The notes under the pieces were generated by a model. That model was not told where the DNA came from. It did not search any database and worked only from the letters and a program-made list of their open reading frames with translations. Both the position numbers and the translations under genes were made by a program. A stretch of 6,658 nucleotides of DNA, taken from NCBI GenBank assembly GCA_003230355.1, contig QIDD01000052.1:1-6658 (forward strand), read 5' to 3'. Origin of the DNA: Methanobacteriota archaeon. GTDB taxonomy: Archaea > Hydrothermarchaeota > Hydrothermarchaeia > Hydrothermarchaeales > SZUA-236. Position 1 is the stretch's first letter. Each line of letters opens with the position of its first letter. Positions 4,747-6,658 of this stretch are shown piece by piece.

Positions 4747-6658
4747 TCACACCTCCAGCGCAGCGTCCACCTGCGCCTGCAATTGGTCCAATGTGTAGTG
4801 CCGAACCATTATCCCCTTCTTCGGACAGGTGGCCATGCACACGCCACATCCCTTACAGAGCGCCTCATTCACCTCAACCGTCTTCTTCAGCTCGCCATCT
4901 TTTTCATACTCCACCAGTGTGATAGCCTTACCTAGACAGGGGTCGATGCAGATTGCGCAGCCGTCGCAAAATTCTGTAACCAAAGCTTTAGCCGGGTCCA
5001 GCTCCACCTCGCCCATGGAAAGGGGCACTGCCGCCTTGGCCGCTGCCGCAGAGCCCGATGCGATTGCTTCAATCAGGTTTTTCGGGGCCTGGCAGGAGCC
5101 TGCGATAAACACTCCCTCAGTGGAGGTTTCCAGCGGTTTCAGCTTGATATGTGCCTCTTGGAAGAATCCGTCAGCGCTTCGATTCAGCTTGAAAACCTCA
5201 AGTATCCGGGCTGCACCGATACCGGGCTCAACACCTGTTGCAAGCACCACGTGGCTTGCAGAAATCTCAACATCACCTCTGCTTAGCACATCTCTAACCG
5301 ATACCTTGGCACCCTTCTTTTGCACATCCACAACTGGCGGCTCATCAGCATCGAACTGAATGAAGACAACGCCCTTTTCCAGCGCCTCACGATAAAGATA
5401 TTCGCCCCTGCCGTAGGTGCGGATGTCGCGGAAGAGATAGAAAACGCCTGCATCCGGATACCCATCTTTAATGTGAATCGCGTTTTTGATTGACTCTGTG
5501 CAGCAGACTCTGGAGCAATACTCGTTAGCATCCTCACTGTCGCTTGTTTTCTTTTGACGTGAGCCCACGCATCCGATGAAGACAACATTTTTTACCTGGC
5601 CTTTGAGCTTGCCTTTGGTGGGACCTGATTCGTCGAGCATGCGCTCAAGTACCGGGAGGCTGAGCACCCTATCGCCGTTGCCCCAGCCAAACTCGCCGTC
5701 CTTTGGAGTGTAGTTCTTCGCTCCCGTGGCAATCACAACCACACCCACACTTAGATCAAGCTTTTCATCCCCTGCCTCAAGATCGATGGCACTCTCAGCG
5801 CAGGCATTCACACATTCACCGCACTTTGTGCACACACTCATGTCGATTGCAGGATAATTCGGGTACGCAGAGTCATAGGGTATGTAGATCGCCTTTCTCA
5901 TGGACAGGCCGTAGTCAAATTCATTGTCAGTCTCCACCGGGCAGACCTCCATACATTTTCCGCAGTTTGAACAGTGCTTTACAAATCTGGGCTTTTTCAC
6001 AAGTGAAACCGTGAAGTTGCCCAGGTAACCGCCCAGTGACTCGGCTTCAGATCCTGTGTGAACCGAGATATTTTTTTCGCCTTCGAGCGCATCTGTTAGC
6101 ACTGCCGCAGCCTCCCTGGGAGTTTGATCTGTGAAGGGTAGGCTTGCAGAGCGCGCAGCGTTTCCGCCGAGAAAATGTGACTTATCGATGAGACTGACCT
6201 CAAAGCCGCGGCGTGCAAGGTCAAGGGCGCTTCGAAGACCCGCCGACCCGCCGCCCACAACAACGGCCGATTCGATAACATCGATCTTCTTCGGATACAG
6301 CGGACTTAAGAGCCTGGCCTTGGCAACCGCCATTCTAACAAGGTCCTTTGCCTTTTCAGTGGCAAGTTCAGGTTGGTCTGCATGTACCCAGGCGCAGTGC
6401 TCCCGGATATTTGCCTGCTCATAGAGAAAGGGATTAAGGCCGCCTGCCTGAACTGCCGCGCGAAAGGTAGGCTCATGCATCTTCGGCGTGCAGGAGGCAA
6501 CAACCACCCTGTTGAGGCTGTGTTTTTTGATGTCCTCCTGAATCCCGCTCTGCGCCGGAAGCGAGCACATGTACATGTTCTTGGTTGCATGTACAACGTT
6601 TGGAAGCTTGGACGCATATTCAACTACAGCATCCACATCTACAACCCCTGCGATGTTT
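4747..6658 (-). CDS. hdrA: HdrA-like heterodisulfide reductase subunit A (N-terminus cut by window edge)
   Basis: Flavin- and iron-sulfur-containing subunit A of heterodisulfide reductase-type complexes. In methanogens it bifurcates electrons between ferredoxin and the HdrBC heterodisulfide site in the cytoplasm. The frame stays open to the right edge: codons beyond the GTG at 6636 read NIAGVVD, as expected just after the family's N-terminal CHCG motif, so that GTG is not the start. In order from that edge there are conserved N-terminal motifs (MCS, SCTPKMHEPT, REHCAWVH), a GGGSAG Rossmann FAD site (6238-6255), and an inserted ferredoxin domain with two CxxCxxCxxxC motifs (5941-5973 and 5800-5832). 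Next come CVGSR...YCSRVCC (5500-5571), which ligates a cluster in the flavin domain of this family, and a C-terminal ferredoxin domain with two more four-cysteine motifs (4936-4968 and 4825-4857). The methanogen-type DCxxCIL segment after the first FAD motif is absent. It ends in TGA six bases before the mvhD-like gene. Confidence 0.93.
   Translation of the reverse strand, partial: NIAGVVDVDAVVEYASKLPNVVHATKNMYMCSLPAQSGIQEDIKKHSLNRVVVASCTPKMHEPTFRAAVQAGGLNPFLYEQANIREHCAWVHADQPELATEKAKDLVRMAVAKARLLSPLYPKKIDVIESAVVVGGGSAGLRSALDLARRGFEVSLIDKSHFLGGNAARSASLPFTDQTPREAAAVLTDALEGEKNISVHTGSEAESLGGYLGNFTVSLVKKPRFVKHCSNCGKCMEVCPVETDNEFDYGLSMRKAIYIPYDSAYPNYPAIDMSVCTKCGECVNACAESAIDLEAGDEKLDLSVGVVVIATGAKNYTPKDGEFGWGNGDRVLSLPVLERMLDESGPTKGKLKGQVKNVVFIGCVGSRQKKTSDSEDANEYCSRVCCTESIKNAIHIKDGYPDAGVFYLFRDIRTYGRGEYLYREALEKGVVFIQFDADEPPVVDVQKKGAKVSVRDVLSRGDVEISASHVVLATGVEPGIGAARILEVFKLNRSADGFFQEAHIKLKPLETSTEGVFIAGSCQAPKNLIEAIASGSAAAAKAAVPLSMGEVELDPAKALVTEFCDGCAICIDPCLGKAITLVEYEKDGELKKTVEVNEALCKGCGVCMATCPKKGIMVRHYTLDQLQAQVDAALEV
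4750..4756 (-). promoter_or_regulatory. Strong Shine-Dalgarno for the mvhD-like gene
   Basis: On the minus strand this reads GGAGGTG, a near-perfect anti-16S match nine bases before the ATG at 4740. It lies over the last codons of hdrA, just before the TGA at 4747-4749. This implies co-transcription and likely translational coupling of the two subunits. Confidence 0.85.

Noticed and set aside
4519..5359. Overlapping plus-strand frames opposite hdrA and mvhD
   Set aside because: Both opposite-strand genes are unmistakable by cysteine motifs. The plus-strand products are low-complexity shadows.
6634..6636. GTG as the start of hdrA
   Set aside because: The frame continues without stop to the window edge, and the upstream codons encode conserved HdrA sequence (NIAGVVD).

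Overview
This window looks like chromosomal DNA of a euryarchaeon, most likely a methanogen, a methanotrophic relative or an Archaeoglobus-type organism. The evidence is an archaeal-type tyrosyl-tRNA synthetase, aIF1A, a RIO1 kinase, a two-KH Dim2/Pno1 homologue, and an HdrA-MvhD pair of the kind used in methanogenic electron bifurcation. All seven genes lie on the minus strand, so transcription runs from high to low coordinates. Coding density is very high; the longest internal gap is 33 bases.

Region 1 (6658 down to 4324) is an energy-metabolism module. It holds a heterodisulfide reductase A-like flavin/iron-sulfur protein, cut at its N-terminus by the window edge, and immediately after it an MvhD-type [2Fe-2S] protein with a strong Shine-Dalgarno site inside the end of hdrA. 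The hydrogenase subunits, HdrB and HdrC are not in the window.

Region 2 (4323 to 4291) is the only gap that looks like a promoter. It has an A/T-rich TATA-like element about 25 bases before the tyrS ATG and no ribosome binding site, which suggests a leaderless or short-leader transcript.

Region 3 (4290 down to 55) is a tightly packed translation and small-subunit-maturation cluster: tyrS, aIF1A (TTG start, overlapping tyrS), RIO1 (TTG start), the KH protein, and a 549-residue uncharacterised protein with a zinc ribbon. The last gene starts with an ATGA overlap behind a strong Shine-Dalgarno. aIF1A, RIO1 and Dim2 all act on the small ribosomal subunit, so the uncharacterised protein is a reasonable candidate for a role in rRNA processing, ribosome assembly or translation.

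I see no mobile element, CRISPR array, structural RNA gene, toxin-antitoxin pair or defence system. The main points of interest are the uncharacterised zinc-ribbon protein in this context, the HdrA variant that lacks a cysteine motif I remember from methanogen HdrA, and the non-ATG start of aIF1A.
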